Below are positions 1 to 11,225 of a DNA stretch of 64,000 nucleotides, piece by piece. The stretch's first letter is position 1; each line of letters opens with the position of its first letter. The stretch covers positions 525,867,871 through 525,931,870 of the forward strand of contig NC_057795.1 in the NCBI RefSeq assembly GCF_018294505.1. The letters run 5' to 3'. The notes beneath the pieces were generated by a model. It was not told the origin of the DNA and made no database searches. It saw nothing but the letters and a program-made list of their open reading frames with translations. This DNA is from Triticum aestivum (taxonomy: Eukaryota > Streptophyta > Magnoliopsida > Poales > Poaceae). A program made the position numbers and the translations under genes.

Positions 1-2
1 TG

Positions 3-1739
3 CAGAATCCAGAAGCAACAGGCAGGATTGTCGAGTGGGCACTGGAACTGTCAAGCTTTGGCCTCAAGTTTGAGAGCACTTCAACTATCCAAAGAAGAGC
101 ATTGGCAGAATTCATAGCAGAATGGACGCCAACACCAGATGAAGAAATTCCAGAAACGAGCATTCCCGTCAAGGAAGCAAGCAAAGAGTGGTTGATGTAC
201 TTTGATGGTGCCTTCTTGCTGGAAGGCGCCGGTGCGGGCGTGCTACTTGTTACGCCCACCGGAGAGCACCTCAAGTACGTAGTCCAGATGCACTTTCCCA
301 AGGAACAAGCAACAAACAATACCGCAGAGAATGAAGGTTTGTTTGCCGGTTTCAGGATCGCAGCAGACCTTGGGATCAAGAAGCTCATTGTCATGGGTGA
401 CTCGCAGCTTGTCGTCCGCCAAGTGAACAAGAATTATCAGAGTCCGTTGATGGAAGCTTACGTTGATGAAGTGAGAAAGTTAGAAGAGCACTTTGACGGC
501 CTACAGATGGAACATGTTCCAAGAGCTCAGAACGACATTGCCGATGGCCTGTCGAAGTGCGCCGCACTTAAGTTACCTGTGGAACCAGGGATCTTTGTGC
601 TCGAACTGACTCAACCGTCCGTAACGCCATCAACTGGGCAGAGCAAGAAGAGGAAGTTGATTTCTGGTGACTATTTTCCGGCAGAGCTCCCCGAAGCCGC
701 CGCCAAGAAGGTCCCCAAGATCGACACCAAGAGTGCTGAGGAGCAGTCTGCTCCGGCAAGCCCTAGGGTTTGTTCCGTTGAAGCAGACGCTCCCGACAAG
801 TTTTGCTCCGGCAAGCTTGCCGGGGAACGTCAAGCTCCGGCTGAGCCGCAGGTTCTCGCCGTAGAAGCAGATGTTCTCGCATCAGCATATGTGCCTTTAG
901 TCCTTGTTGTCGAGCCGCAAGCTCCAGCATGGGCACAGCAGATTGTCCGTTTGCTTCAGACAGGAGAACTTCCCAAAGAGCAAGAAGAAGCGGAAAGAGT
1001 AGCCCGGCAGTCAAGTATGTACCAGTTTGTTGACAACACACTGTACAGAAGAAGACTCAACGGTGTGAAATTGAAGTGTATTCACTGGGAAGATGGACAA
1101 AAGTTGTTGGCAGAGATACATGGAGGCATATGTGGTCACCACATTGGCGCAAGAGCGCTTGCCGGCAAAGCATTCCGGCAAGGTTTCTTTTGGCCGACAG
1201 CCCTCCAGGATGCAACTGCACAAGTAACCAAGTGTGAAGCGTGCCAGTTCCATTCCAAGCAGATACACCAGCCAGCTCAAGCTCTCCAGACGATCCATTT
1301 ATCCTGGCCATTTTTGGTCTGGGGGCTCGACATCCTCGGCCCCTTTCCCTGAGCTGTCGGGGGCTTTGAGTACTTGTAAGTTGCAATCGACAAGTTCACA
1401 AAGTGGCCGGAAGTGGAAGCAGTGAGGAAGGTGACAGCACAGTCAGCAGTCAAGTTCTTCAGGTCGATTGTTTGCCGCTTTGGGATCCCTAACAGGATCA
1501 TCACCAACAACGGCACGCAATTCACGAGCCGCACCTTCATGCAGTACGTCCTAGATCTTGGCGCCAAGGTCTGCTTCGCTTCTCTTGCTCACCCGAGAAG
1601 CAACGGTCAAGCGGAGAGGTCAAATGATGAAGTGCTGTGCAGACTCAAGACCAGGACTTTCGACAGGCTGTGCAAGTGCGGAAAGAACTGGATTGAGGAG
1701 CTGCCGGTGGTTCTTTGGTCGACTAGGACTCGTAGCTAG
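3..1739 (+). pseudogene. Tat-type pol fragment: extra RNase H, integrase zinc finger, integrase core
   Basis: One reading frame runs from the window edge to 1739, broken by two nonsense codons: TGA at 1350-1352 and TAA at 1377-1379. The opening residues resemble the end of the reverse transcriptase/RNase H domain. From about 190 a second, archaeal-like RNase H (RVT_3 type) follows with its acidic residues in YFDGA, NTAENEG, MGDSQLVV and NDIADGLSK. A proline-rich linker leads to the integrase HHCC finger (HGGICGHHIGA, CEACQFH) near 1115-1250 and then the catalytic core. The first core Asp is in WGLDILGP. The second reads ITNNGTQF where families have ITDNGTQF, so a catalytic Asp has become Asn. 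The last motif is RSNGQAER. The integrase C-terminus is missing. Clearly inactive. Confidence 0.85.
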
Positions 1740-2057
1740 TTGCGCCCTTACTTTGTTTCGAGTCCGCTCAACAACTTAAGTGAGTTGGGACTAGTTGCGA
1801 CAAGGTTTCTTGTCGGTAGCGGCACCGCCAGCAGGCTACTGACGTCCCGCACTCAACGCTCGCGGCTAAGGCGCCTGCACCGGCAAGTTCCCTAAAAGCG
1901 TAGGGCAAAAACATACAAAGGAAGGAATCAAGTAAAGGAAATAACATAGCAATCGATACCCAAAATAAAGTTATATTACAAGATAGCTTGTCGCAGCTCT
2001 AATAGATTTTTCTCGTAACATGACCAGCAGCGACAAGAAAAGGAGAAAACGGGCGGC
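1740..2057. other. Tat internal spacer without a gene
   Basis: This stretch joins the truncated integrase to the 3' end of the antisense gene. I see no open frame of note. It would serve as the 3' flank of both the pol transcript and the antisense transcript, which converge here. Confidence 0.5.
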
Positions 2058-5000
2058 CTAATCTACGCGATCGCCCTCAACCCTCTTGATCTCGCTCACC
2101 TTGTCCACAATGGGTGCGACAAGGGTCTTGAGCGCTTCCAGATCAGCATCCGGCGGCAGCTTCTTGAGGACGTTGGTGAGGTTGAGGCCTGGGTTGCGGA
2201 AGGCCACCTTCACCAACACCTTTTGAAGAACCCCCGCGCAGATCTTGCGCGACTCGTCGGCCAGCTGCTTTGGGATCCTCTCTCGGAGTCGCTGGAGGGC
2301 CGTCGCCACGCCTTTGAAGAACAAGCTGAGCTTGGCGCTGGGTTGGAGGTTCTCATCGGAGGAATACCCAAAATCCTCCATCCCCAGCTGCGCCAGCTCC
2401 CTGTCGATGGATGCGGCGATATCCACGAGACCCTCCGTCCAGTGCTCCACATTTTCCCGAAAGGTGTTCTGGGTGACAGCAGCACTCACCAGCAGCGCCT
2501 CGTCGGCCGCGATCTGCTTCTTCAAGGCCACCTCCTGCTCCCTGGCGCCGTCTAGCGTCCTGGTCAAAGTAGTCAGCTTCAACTCAAGATCTGCATTGGA
2601 GTCCTTGGCGGCGCTAAGCTCTTTGCCCTTCTCGGCGAGACTACCCTGCAGTTCGCCAAGAGTGTAGGCGTCCTTTTCGCGCTCGCGCTTGAGCGCGGCA
2701 AGCTCTTCACCCCTCGCTTTGAGATCGGCCTCCAGCTGCGCCACCTTCGTCTCCAGCTCCTTCTTGGCGGCCTCGGCAGCTGCGGCAGCATCCTCTGCTT
2801 CCTTGAGAGCCCCGCCGAATGTTTGCTCGCGCGCGGCAAGCTCCTCCTCGTGGTTGTCAAGGTTGACCTTCCGCTGCGCCAACTCGCCCTCCCGCGCAAA
2901 CAGCTCCTCGGCGGCAAGCCGCTGTTGCTCTTCAGCTTTGGCCTTCTCGAGGAGGAAGGCTTTCCGCGCCTCGGCGAGTTGCGCCCGCTCCTCTGCGAGG
3001 GACCGGAGGGCTTCCTGGTTACGACCCCGGAGCTCCTCCGCGTGCTTCTCGATGTCCACTCCCGCCCTCGCGACAAGCGCTTCTCGGGATTCCAGCTTGG
3101 CCTGCCGAGCGCGGTAGAGCGACACCAGCTTCCGTAGCAGCCACTCCTCCTCAGACTCGCCGCTGCTACTGCTCGGCGCATCAACCAGTGTCAGCCCAGC
3201 GGAGGCGAGCACCTCTCCATCCAAGGTTTCTCCTTCGACCGGCGCCCTGGAGCTTGACGCCCAGGGGAGCTTGATGAAGACGCCATCGCCGGCCTTCAAA
3301 TAGGCGTCGGGTTGGGGCTCTTCGGAGCCTGACGTTGCGGCAGCGGCGGGGGGATCGGCGGTAGGTGTAGCGCCTAACGCTCCTACGGCCTCGGGGCCGT
3401 CAGTGCGATCGCCAGATCCCTCGCCAGCTTCTGCGGCGGCAGCTTTGGCGGCCTCTTCGCCGGCGGGCTCATCAGCGCCAACTGCTTCTTCGGTGGCAGC
3501 GGCGTCGTCGGTGTTGCTGCGCGCGTTCTCCTTGCCGGCGACCTCGGTCTCCATCGGCTCCGTGACAGGTGGATCTGAAGGCCGGAAGAGGGAGAAAAAT
3601 CAAGCAAATATCCAAAAAGAAAATCAGGAGAAGAAGAACCCAAGGGAAGTTTTCAAGCAAGAGGATTACCTGTACTGGGCTCTTCAGTCGTGGTCTCCAC
3701 CACCGGGTGGTCGCTGGTGCCGTCCCTTGCCGGAGAACTCTCCCTTGCCGGAGACTTCTCCCTTGCCGGAGAACGCTCCCTTGCCGGGGATCCCTCCCTT
3801 GGCGGTGTAGTCGAAGCAGATGTCATGTCGGGGGCGGCTTCCGAGCGCTCCTGGTGAGGCTGCTCTGCTCCTACACAAACTAATAGTCAGATATCAGCAA
3901 AGAAAGAGCACCCATGCACACCTAACAGCGGGAAGTAAACCATGTACTTACGCTGGGGGCTGCGCCGGGGGCTGCTTCGGGGAATGGTTGCCGGGTCCGG
4001 CAAGATGGTCTTGGACACACACCCCGTTGTCGCGGTGGGTTCATCCTCGATGACAATCACCGGGACCTTGAATCTCTTCGCCGCTCTCTGGGCCAGAGTC
4101 CTGAAAAGGAATGGGTTCGGAGTAAAGCAAGTCAGATACAAGACAAAACAGCAAGAATTGAAGAATTACAAGTACAGCAAAGAATCTTACTCTTCTTCTT
4201 CCTCGTCGGAGCTGAGCGCGGAGAGGTCGAAGTCCGGCCAACCTTCAGCGTGACGAGGCGGAGGAGTGGGTTCCCTTAACCGCTTGGCGGGGGCAGCGGC
4301 AGAAGCAGAAGCGGCGGTCCGGGAAGACCCCACTCCAGTTGTCGCAGCGGTGTGAGGTGCTCTCGCGACAACAGTGCTTGTCGTGGTGGAGCGTGTCACG
4401 CGGTGCGGCGGCTGTTGACTCGCCTGCCGCCCCGCTACGTCCCCGACCTTGCGGAGACGCCTTCGTGGTGGAGCTGGGGGGCTCTGCTTGCGGCGGGCTG
4501 TCTGAAGACGAGGAGGAAGAGGAGTTGGTCTCCGATGAGCCGCTCGCACCCTCGGCGGGCTCGCTCGACTCGGCTTCAGGCTCGGCAAGCTCTCCCTCGC
4601 CGGCAAGCTCCTCTCGCTCGGCAAGGCTTGCCGCCTCTGCTGCCTCTGCCTCCTCCATGGTGAATCCAAACTCGCCCGTGGCAGCGGCTATCGCCGCCTC
4701 TTCCGCCCTAGTGGCGATGCGCCGCATCTCCGCATCGGTAGTGTCGCGGGTGAGGCTTTTCTGCTCATCGGAGTGGACCAGCACTTCTACCAAGCCGTCG
4801 AAGAACTCTCGCACGACGTCGTCTGCAGGCTCTTGCCAAGTTGGGACAATTCCATGCGAATCACACAGCGGCATCATTGCACGGATGCGGTCGAGCGAGG
4901 AGTTGTTGCACAGCGGGACGACACCCTTCGGCAACCTGAACCATTCGGGATGTTGAGGGTCGTGTTTGAACAGTTCCTTGAGCATCGCGTCCAGTTCCAG

Positions 5001-5819
5001 GATAGTGAAGTTGAAGTTGAGGCCTGGGCACAGCCTCATGATGTCCGCCGCACCCCCGAACTCCCAGGCGGGTCTCCTCCTCTCTTGCAGGGGGGCGATG
5101 CGGCGGCGAAGAAAATCTGCGCCAACAGCGCCTACAGTGAGCCCGGCAAGCCTGAGGCGTAGGATCCGGGTGACGGCAATCTTCAGCCTATCGTCTTCCG
5201 GGGCCACGCTGCTCCAATCGTTGCCGCGCGCTACTGGAGCTTGGCGCTGGGCGGTAAACGGCTGTGGGTTCTCCTCGACGATCCAGCACCAGTCTGCTCT
5301 CCACTCCTCCCACTTGCCGTGGAGCTCTCCCTCCAGATAAGCTTCCTTCTTGTCGGCTCTCGAGATCCAGGCGATTCCGCCTGATAGAGGCTCTCCTCTC
5401 TCAACTCGGGGCATAAAGAAGTGGCGGAAAAGAGCTACATTTGGATGGACTCCGACAAAGTTTTCGCAGAGATGTGCAAAAACTGCCATGGTCAGAACGG
5501 CATTGGGGGTGAAGTCAAGGAGGTGGAACCCGTAGGTGTTCATAATGTCGCAGAAAAACTCAGAGAAAGGCGGGCAGAGCCCGCAGTAGAAGAACAACGC
5601 AAAGAAGGGATATCCATTCGGAGCACGTTCTGAAGCGGCGGCAGAGAGTACCTTCGTGCGCGGATGCGCTCGCGTCTCCGTCGACCAGAAGAGGTAGTAG
5701 TACTCCCTCAGCTCCTTCGCGGTGAGCTTGGGGGGGAAGGTTGTCCGCTCCCTTCGCAGCGCCAGCCGCTGCGCCTCGGTCGTCTTCACGGCCTTCCCCT
5801 TGCTGGCTTTTGGAGCCAT
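2058..5819 (-). pseudogene. Antisense four-exon gene of the Tat element (putative gypsy type transposon domain plus coiled coil)
   Basis: Four exons can be joined with canonical plant splice sites: 5819-4191, 4100-3952, 3870-3670 and 3574-2058; all three junctions keep the frame. Exon 1 begins MAPKASKGKAVKTTEAQ and holds the domain found in many Triticeae gypsy elements (Pfam 'putative gypsy type transposon', PF04195), with FYCGLCPPFSEFF and PGLNFNFTI as recognisable stretches, then an acidic Ser-rich tail. Exon 3 has four imperfect SPARE repeats. Exon 4 is about 500 residues, mostly Ala/Glu/Lys-rich coiled coil ending in VEGDRVD. The one defect I see is a frameshift in exon 1: the frame changes near a run of six G at 4476-4481, so one base was gained or lost. 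Such antisense extra genes are known in Tat elements; their function is unknown to me. If the indel is a sequencing error the gene is intact. Confidence 0.75.
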
Positions 5820-5981
5820 GGTGGAGGCGGTGGGGGAGATCGACAGCGTTGGTGGTGCTGGTGGCGATGGGGGGTGGAGCGCTGCTCTCTTTCAGCTTTG
5901 GGAAGAAAGGGGGGAGCGGCGGAGATTTCTGGGATTGGAACAGCAACTGGCGAGATGGGCGAACTGCCCCTGTTTCCCCTG

Positions 5982-5989
5982 CTTATAAA
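5982..5989 (-). promoter_or_regulatory. Candidate TATA box of the antisense gene
   Basis: The minus strand reads TTTATAAG here, about 163 bp upstream of the antisense ATG at 5819. The position suits a Pol II core promoter with a 5' UTR of roughly 130 bases. No other element was identified. Confidence 0.4.
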
Positions 5990-6197
5990 GAGGGAGGGGG
6001 TGGACGTTCCGCCTTTCCAAATAAAGAAACCACCCACGATCTCTCCCACGACGCCGCATTCAACGCGTGCCGTTAGGGGAGGGCACGGTGGATACGGAGT
6101 AAGATACGGCGTAACCCAGGCCGCGCGTGCCCGTGCCCTGTTTTGAGCCTGGCCCAACAACGCTCGGCACCGTGTGTGGCCCAGGCCCGAGGGCTCC

Positions 6198-7114
6198 TGT
6201 CGGTGTACTAGAGTAGGGGTACCCTAGTATCCTGAACTTGTGCACGGGCAGTCGCAGCACCCCGCGGCAAGGCTTGCCAGGTGACCGCCAAGGTCCTCCG
6301 TGGTTCCTTTGGAGCCATTCAAGAACAAAGTATTCAAGCCAAGGAGACAAGACCCCGGCAAGAGGAGCTTGCTGGGAAGGCCAACCAAGGCATCTCAAGG
6401 AACTTGCCGCGACGCGCCATGCGTCCCGGCAAGGCCCGGTGGGCGACAAGCTTCCGGACGTGACAAGCCAACGACCGCGGCAAGGTGCTTGCCGTGGCAG
6501 GCTACCACTCTGTACCCGCGCTCCAGCACATCCACCAACGTGTCGCCCTGGGACCTTTCCAGGTGTGCGTGGCAAGAGGCTGTGCAGCCAGCGGTGCGAG
6601 GTGGCAAGCGACGCTGACAAGATTGCCATCGTGTCAAGCGGTGGTGTCCCTGACGGTCCGTTTTTACACTGTTTGGGCGACGTAGACGGGCATTTAATGC
6701 CTTTGTCCCCTGCCGTCAGGGTTAGGTATGATACACTGTATAAGTAGTTGTACCAACCGCAACACTTTTCCATTTTTACCCTTGCCTACGTTGCCACCTG
6801 TCGGTGACCCCTTGAGCATATAAAAGGAGGCCCATGCGCAACGTAGAGGGGGGTTGGAGGCCGGAAAACACTCACGCTCGGTCTCGTTAGCAGCTAGTGT
6901 GTACTGTAGCATTTAGCGCTCCCGAGCAAGAACACAATACAAATCAGACATGCAGCAGTAGGAGTATTATCTCTCCGGAGAGCTCCCAAGCTGGGTAAAC
7001 CGCTCGTGTGCTTCGCCTCGATCTGCTCTTCGCGCGATCTCCGCCCCCCGCCGAACCGAAAGGGGCCCGGTCCACCGGCCCCATAGGTGTCTGTGGATCA
7101 GTTCTCCCACGACA
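6198..7114 (+). repeat. 3' LTR of the Tat element
   Basis: The LTR runs from TGTCGGTG to CCACGACA; TGTCG and CGACA form a perfect 5-bp terminal inverted repeat around TG...CA. Length is 917 bp. It contains several copies of a short CTTGCC/CGGCAAG motif that is also abundant in the element's coding region. The gag frame of the surrounding Athila element stops exactly at its right edge, which fixes the boundary. The left LTR is outside the window, so age cannot be estimated. Confidence 0.8.
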
Positions 7115-8190
7115 CCCATCAATATTATCAGCCAAGAGATCTTTAACCATAGCAATACTAGGTTCAACTTTAATTTGCTCAGGTGGTGCATATGTTCTAG
7201 TATTACTCTTACAAACCACAGTTGAAGTTTTAGCATGATCCTTTATCCTAACAGGGAAAGGTGGTTTCTCAATATAAGTGGAAGGAACAATAGGATCATT
7301 ATAAGTGATAGTCTTTTCTTCAACTATAATAGGTGCAACTACTTTTACTTCAATGGGAGGATTATATTTGAACCACTTCTCCTTAGGGAGGTCAACATGA
7401 GTAGCAAATGATTCACAGAAAGAAGCTACGATCTCAGAGTCAAGTCCATATTTAGTGCTAAATCCACGAAAAGCATCGGTATCCATAAAAGATTTAACAC
7501 AATCAAACTTAGGTGTCATACCTGACTCCTTACCTTTGTCGGAATCCCAATATTCGGAGTTTCATTTAATTCTTTCCAATAAATACCATCTGAATTCAAT
7601 AGTTTCATCATAAAGGAACCGGCAGAAGAAGTATCGAGCATGGATTGATTATTGAGAGAAAGCTGAGCATAAAAATTTTGAATAATCATTTCTCTTGAGA
7701 GCTCATGATTAGGGCATGAATATAACATTGACTTAAGCCTCCCCGAAGCTTGAGCAACGATTTCTCCTTCACGAGGCCAGAAATTATATATATAATTACG
7801 ATCATGATGAACAAGATGCATAGGATAAAACTTGTGGTGAAATTCCAATTTCAATCGTTTGTAGTTCCATGATCCCATATCATCACATAGCCTATACCAT
7901 GTCAATGCATCTCCCTTCGAAGATAAAGGGAAGACCTTCTTCTTGATAACATCATTGGACATACCTGCAAGCTTAAATAATCCACAAACTTCATCCACAT
8001 AGATTAGGTGTAAATCGGGATGCAATGTTCCATCTCCTGCAAAGGGATTAGCTAGAAATTTCTCTACCATACCCGAAGGAATTTCAAAGTAAACATTTTC
8101 AGTAGGTTCAGTAGGTTGAGGAGCAACTCTTTGCTCTACTGGTCAGGGTGAAGATACCCCAAACAAGCCCCTCAAAGGATTATGTTCCAT
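7115..8190 (-). pseudogene. Athila-type gag, truncated and mutated
   Basis: Capsid gene of the Athila-like element. The start at 8190 is the first ATG after the PBS and gives MEHNPLRGLFG. A TGA at 8145-8143 interrupts the frame at codon 16. The frame then continues through the gag core, with GDALTWYRL and NYIYNFWPREGE, to about 7520. There it shifts, and the downstream part (STKYGLDSEIVASFCESF, IEKPPFPVRIKDH) continues in another frame until VKDLLADNIDG. At 7114 the Tat LTR cuts it off. Three independent lesions make this a pseudogene. Confidence 0.8.
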
Positions 8191-8268
8191 AGTAACAAGT
8201 GATAGTAAATTTCAGCACACTATATAAATGTTTCCTTACCAAGTTCCACTTACCAAAGGCGCTTTACT

Positions 8269-8285
8269 CCCCGGCAACGGCGCCA
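8269..8285 (-). other. Primer-binding site of the Athila element
   Basis: Minus-strand TGGCGCCGTTGCCGGGG lies 11 bases inside the LTR end. This is the standard PBS sequence of Athila-type elements in Triticeae and fixes the element's minus orientation. Confidence 0.8.
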
Positions 8286-8296
8286 GAAAAGAGTCT

Positions 8297-9803
8297 TGAT
8301 GACCCACAAGTTTAGGGGGTCTATCATAGTCCTTTCGATAAGTAAGAGTGTCAAACCCAACGAGGTGCAGAAGGAAATGACAAGTGGTTTTCAGCAAGGT
8401 ATTCTCTGCAAGCACTGAAATTGTCGGTAACAGATAGTTTTGTGATAAGGTAATTTGTAACGGGTAACAAGAAATGAAAGTAAATAAGGTGCAGCAAGGT
8501 GGCCAAATCCTTTTTGTAGCAAAGGACAAGCCTGGACAAGTTCTTATATAGAGAAAAGCGCTCCCGAGGACACATGGGAATTATCCTCAAGCTAGTTTTC
8601 GTCACGCTCATATGATTCACATTCGTTACTTTGATAATTTGATATGTGGTGGACCGGTGCTTGGGTACTGCCCTTTCTTGGACAAGCATCCCACTTATGA
8701 TCAACACCTATTGCAAGCATCCGCAACTACAAAAGAAGTATTAAGGTAAACCTAACCATAGCATGAAACAAGTGGATCCAAATAAGCCCCTTACGAAGCA
8801 ATGCATAAACTAGGGTTTAAACTTCTGTCACTCTAGCAACCCATCATCTACTTATTACTTCCCAATGCCTTCCTCTAGGCCCAAATAATGGTGAGGTTTC
8901 ATGTAGTCGACGTTCACATAACACCACTAGAGGAGAGACAACATACATCTCATCAAAATATCGAACGAATACCAAATTCACATGACTACTAATAGCAAGA
9001 CTTCACCCATGTCCTCGGGAACAAATGTAACTACTCACAAAGCATATTCATGTTCATAATCAGAGGGGTATTAATATGCATTAAGGATCTGCACAAATGA
9101 TCTTCCACCGAATAAACCAACTAGCATCAACTACAAGGAGTAATCAACACTACTAACAACCCACATGTACCAATCTGAGGTTTTGGTACAAAGATTGGAT
9201 AGAAGAGATGAACTAGGGTTTGAGAGGAGATGGTGTTGGTGAAGATGTTGATGGAGATTGACCTCCTCCCGGTGAGAGGATCGATGGTGATGATTTCCCC
9301 CTCCCAGAGGGAAGTTTCCCCAATAGAACAGCTCCGTCGGTGCCCTAGATTGGTTCCGCCAAGGTTCCGCCTCGTGGCGGCGGAGTTTCGTCCCGTAAGC
9401 TTGCTTATGATTTTTTCCAGGGTAAAAGACTTCATATAGCAAAAGATGGGACCGGAGGTCTACCAGGGGGCCCACGAGGCAGGGGGCGGACCCAGGGGTA
9501 GGGCGTGCCCCCCACCCTCGTGGCCAGGGTGTGAGCCCCCTCTGGCACTTCTTCTGCTCAATATTTATTATTAATCCCAAAAATGACTTTCGTGGAGTTT
9601 AAGGACTTTTGGAGCTGTGCAGAATAGGTCTCCAATATTTGCTCCTTTTCCAGCCCAGAATCCCAACTGCTGGCATTCTCCCTCTTCATGTAAACCTTGT
9701 AAAATAAGAGGGAATAGCTATAAGTTTTGTGACATAACGTGTAATAACAGTCCATAATGCAATAAATATCGATATAAAAGCATGATGCAAAATGGACGTA
9801 TCA
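8297..9803 (-). repeat. 5' LTR of the Athila (Sabrina-like) element
   Basis: On the minus strand it begins TGATACGTCCATTTTGC and ends GGGTCATCA; TGAT and ATCA form the terminal inverted repeat. Length is 1507 bp. Its right edge abuts the open frame of a coiled-coil gene remnant, so the element inserted into that locus. The 5 bases after it, GTCCG, are the expected target duplication, but the partner copy is outside the window. Confidence 0.8.
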
Positions 9804-10720
9804 GTCCGCAGGTGGATCTTCCTTGCGTCTTGCGCCAGACTCCCTTGGCGTTATGTGTTGCACGAAATCACGATGCACAAATTTTTGTGCTGCATTTTCT
9901 GCTGCATATTTGTTACCCTTTTCCTTTTCTGCATCATGAAGATCAGGATCAATAGCACCATCAATCACATGATCAACAACTCTTTCGCCTCCTTGACCAG
10001 TAGGATTTAGGAGCTCCAGTGGAAGCAAAAGAATTTTAGTGCTTAGCCGAGCACCCGCATTAGGATGCAGGTCAGAGAAGGGAAAATTGTTTCGAAAGTG
10101 ATATAGTTTATTAGTTAATATAATATACTTAGGCCTTACACAATTGAACTGCCCACAATGCATATAGAACTTGATTATTCAGTTCAACAATAAACCACAA
10201 AACATACTTAAAATTCATCACAAATCTCCTTCAGCTTCTTGATCTTATCAATGTACCCATGTTTCTGTTTGAGAAAATCTGCAATAATATACTTAAGGCT
10301 TTTCTTCTGTTGCTTCATCTGGTCCCTCACTCTCATCACTTGGTCTCTCTCTAGCACCACCCGGTCCCGGTCTTTCTCAGCCTTTGCCCTCAGGACCTGA
10401 TGTAGATTGGCACAACCATGGTCTGCCATCTTATTCTTCTCCAGCTCCTCTTTGAGATCGCTAAGTGACAATCTTGCATTGCCCAACTGTGTGAGAGCAT
10501 CCTCCTTGTCAACCACCATTTTAGCAAAGTCCATTTTGAAATATCTCACCTCTTCCTCCGTCCTCCTCTTTTCTCCAATTAACTTGAATTTTTCTTCATC
10601 ATTCTTAACATTCTACCTCAGCTTCTCATCATACATGCTCCACAGTTCTCTGAGGCAGAACTTCGTAGCCACTGACCGCTCCGGGTCTACCCATTCCACA
10701 TAGTTACATTTCACTTCTTC
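9804..10720 (-). pseudogene. Remnant of a GRF-associated coiled-coil gene
   Basis: On the minus strand, 10720-10208 encodes VEWVDPERSVATKFC and LRELWSMYDEKL. An in-frame TAG follows, and then a charged coiled coil of about 110 residues (DALTQLGNARLSLSDLKEEL, ERDQVMRVRDQMKQQKKSLK) ending at a stop near 10208. The wording matches the region behind GRF-type zinc fingers in a protein family greatly expanded in Triticeae; the zinc finger itself is not visible here. A second open stretch at about 10090-9804 (NKYAAENAAQKFVHRDF) may be a further exon; it runs straight into the Athila LTR. The premature stop and the insertion suggest a dead copy. The family assignment is from memory of motif wording only. 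Confidence 0.5.
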
Positions 10721-10803
10721 CTACAGTATGAAAAAATATGATCTCAATCATATATGCACGAATGCGCTACAATTACATGCAATGCACTACAAATATGCTC
10801 TCA

Positions 10804-10806
<3 letters not shown>

Positions 10807-10841
<35 letters not shown>
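10807..10841. repeat. (AT)n microsatellite at the left edge of the giant element
   Basis: About 17 AT dinucleotides lie directly against the left terminus of the MULE-like element. It may have replaced or expanded over the original target-site duplication, which I cannot find. Confidence 0.9.
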
Positions 10842-10845
<4 letters not shown>

Positions 10846-10889
10846 GGGTCTATTATGATAACACCCCTTAAGACCTTATTCTGCACACC
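10842..10889 (+). repeat. Left TIR-like end of the giant MULE
   Basis: It contains GGTCTATTATGATAA at the outer side and TATTCTGCACACC at the inner side. Both blocks occur in inverted order at the right end, with only the 15-odd bases between them different. The inner block CTTATTCTGCACACC is repeated once more at about 10898-10912. Confidence 0.6.
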
Positions 10890-10917
10890 AAAACGCCTTA
10901 TTCTGCACACCACCAAG

Positions 10918-11225
10918 ATCGCGCCGCCGCCCCTCCCCTCCCGGCCTTCTTCCGCGGCGGCGGCCTGGGAGCAATGCCGCCCCTCCCCTCCCCGCTTTCT
11001 CCCACAGCGGCGGCCTAGGAGCGACGCTGCCCTTCCCCTCCACGCCTTCTTCCACGGCAACGGCCGGCAGCGATGCCGCCCCTCCCCTCCCGGCCTTCTT
11101 TCGCGGCGGCGGCCAGGCAGCGACGCCGCCCATCGCCTCTCGGCCTTCTTCTGCGGCAGGCATCGAGCAACACCAGCCTATCGGCCTTCTTCCACGGCAG
11201 CAGCTTGGTAGCACCGCCACCGAAC
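10918..11225 (+). repeat. GC-rich minisatellite near the left MULE end
   Basis: About six degenerate units of roughly 55 bp, each with CCGCCCCTCCCCTCC, a CGGCCTTCTTC block and a GGCGGC block. It lies between the TIR and the transposase leader and gives spurious proline- and arginine-rich frames on both strands. It may form part of the promoter or 5' UTR. Confidence 0.7.

Larger units (their letters stand above)
1..7114 (+). mobile_element. 3' half of a Tat-lineage Ty3/gypsy retrotransposon
   Basis: The order of parts is the one known for Tat/Retand/Grande-type plant elements. From left to right there is an extra RNase H domain, an integrase, a long spacer holding an antisense multi-exon gene, and then the 3' LTR. 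The element continues off the left edge, so the 5' LTR, gag, protease and RT are not visible. It ends at 7114, where Athila-type gag sequence begins in mid reading frame, so this element inserted into the Athila element. The 5-bp target duplication should be CCCAT, the bases right after the LTR; the other copy lies outside the window. The pol part is broken while the antisense gene is much better kept. Confidence 0.85.
7115..9803 (-). mobile_element. Athila-lineage (Sabrina-like) gypsy element, 5' part
   Basis: Reading on the minus strand, the order is 5' LTR (9803-8297), primer-binding site, then gag from 8190, which is cut by the Tat insertion at 7114. The rest of the element must lie to the left of the Tat element, beyond the window. 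The long 1.5-kb LTR, the PBS type and the gag wording (GDGTLHPDLHLIY, HVDLPKEKWFKY) match the Athila/Sabrina group of Triticeae elements as I know it; the exact family name would need a repeat-database comparison. Confidence 0.8.

Noticed and set aside
2210..3184. Several frames opposite or overlapping the coiled-coil exon
   Set aside because: Shadows of a GC-rich coiled-coil coding region; no start context or domain.
10830..10850. Target-site duplication of the giant element
   Set aside because: I compared 8-10 bases on each side of several possible end points with 59085-59110 and found no match; microsatellites occupy both flanks.
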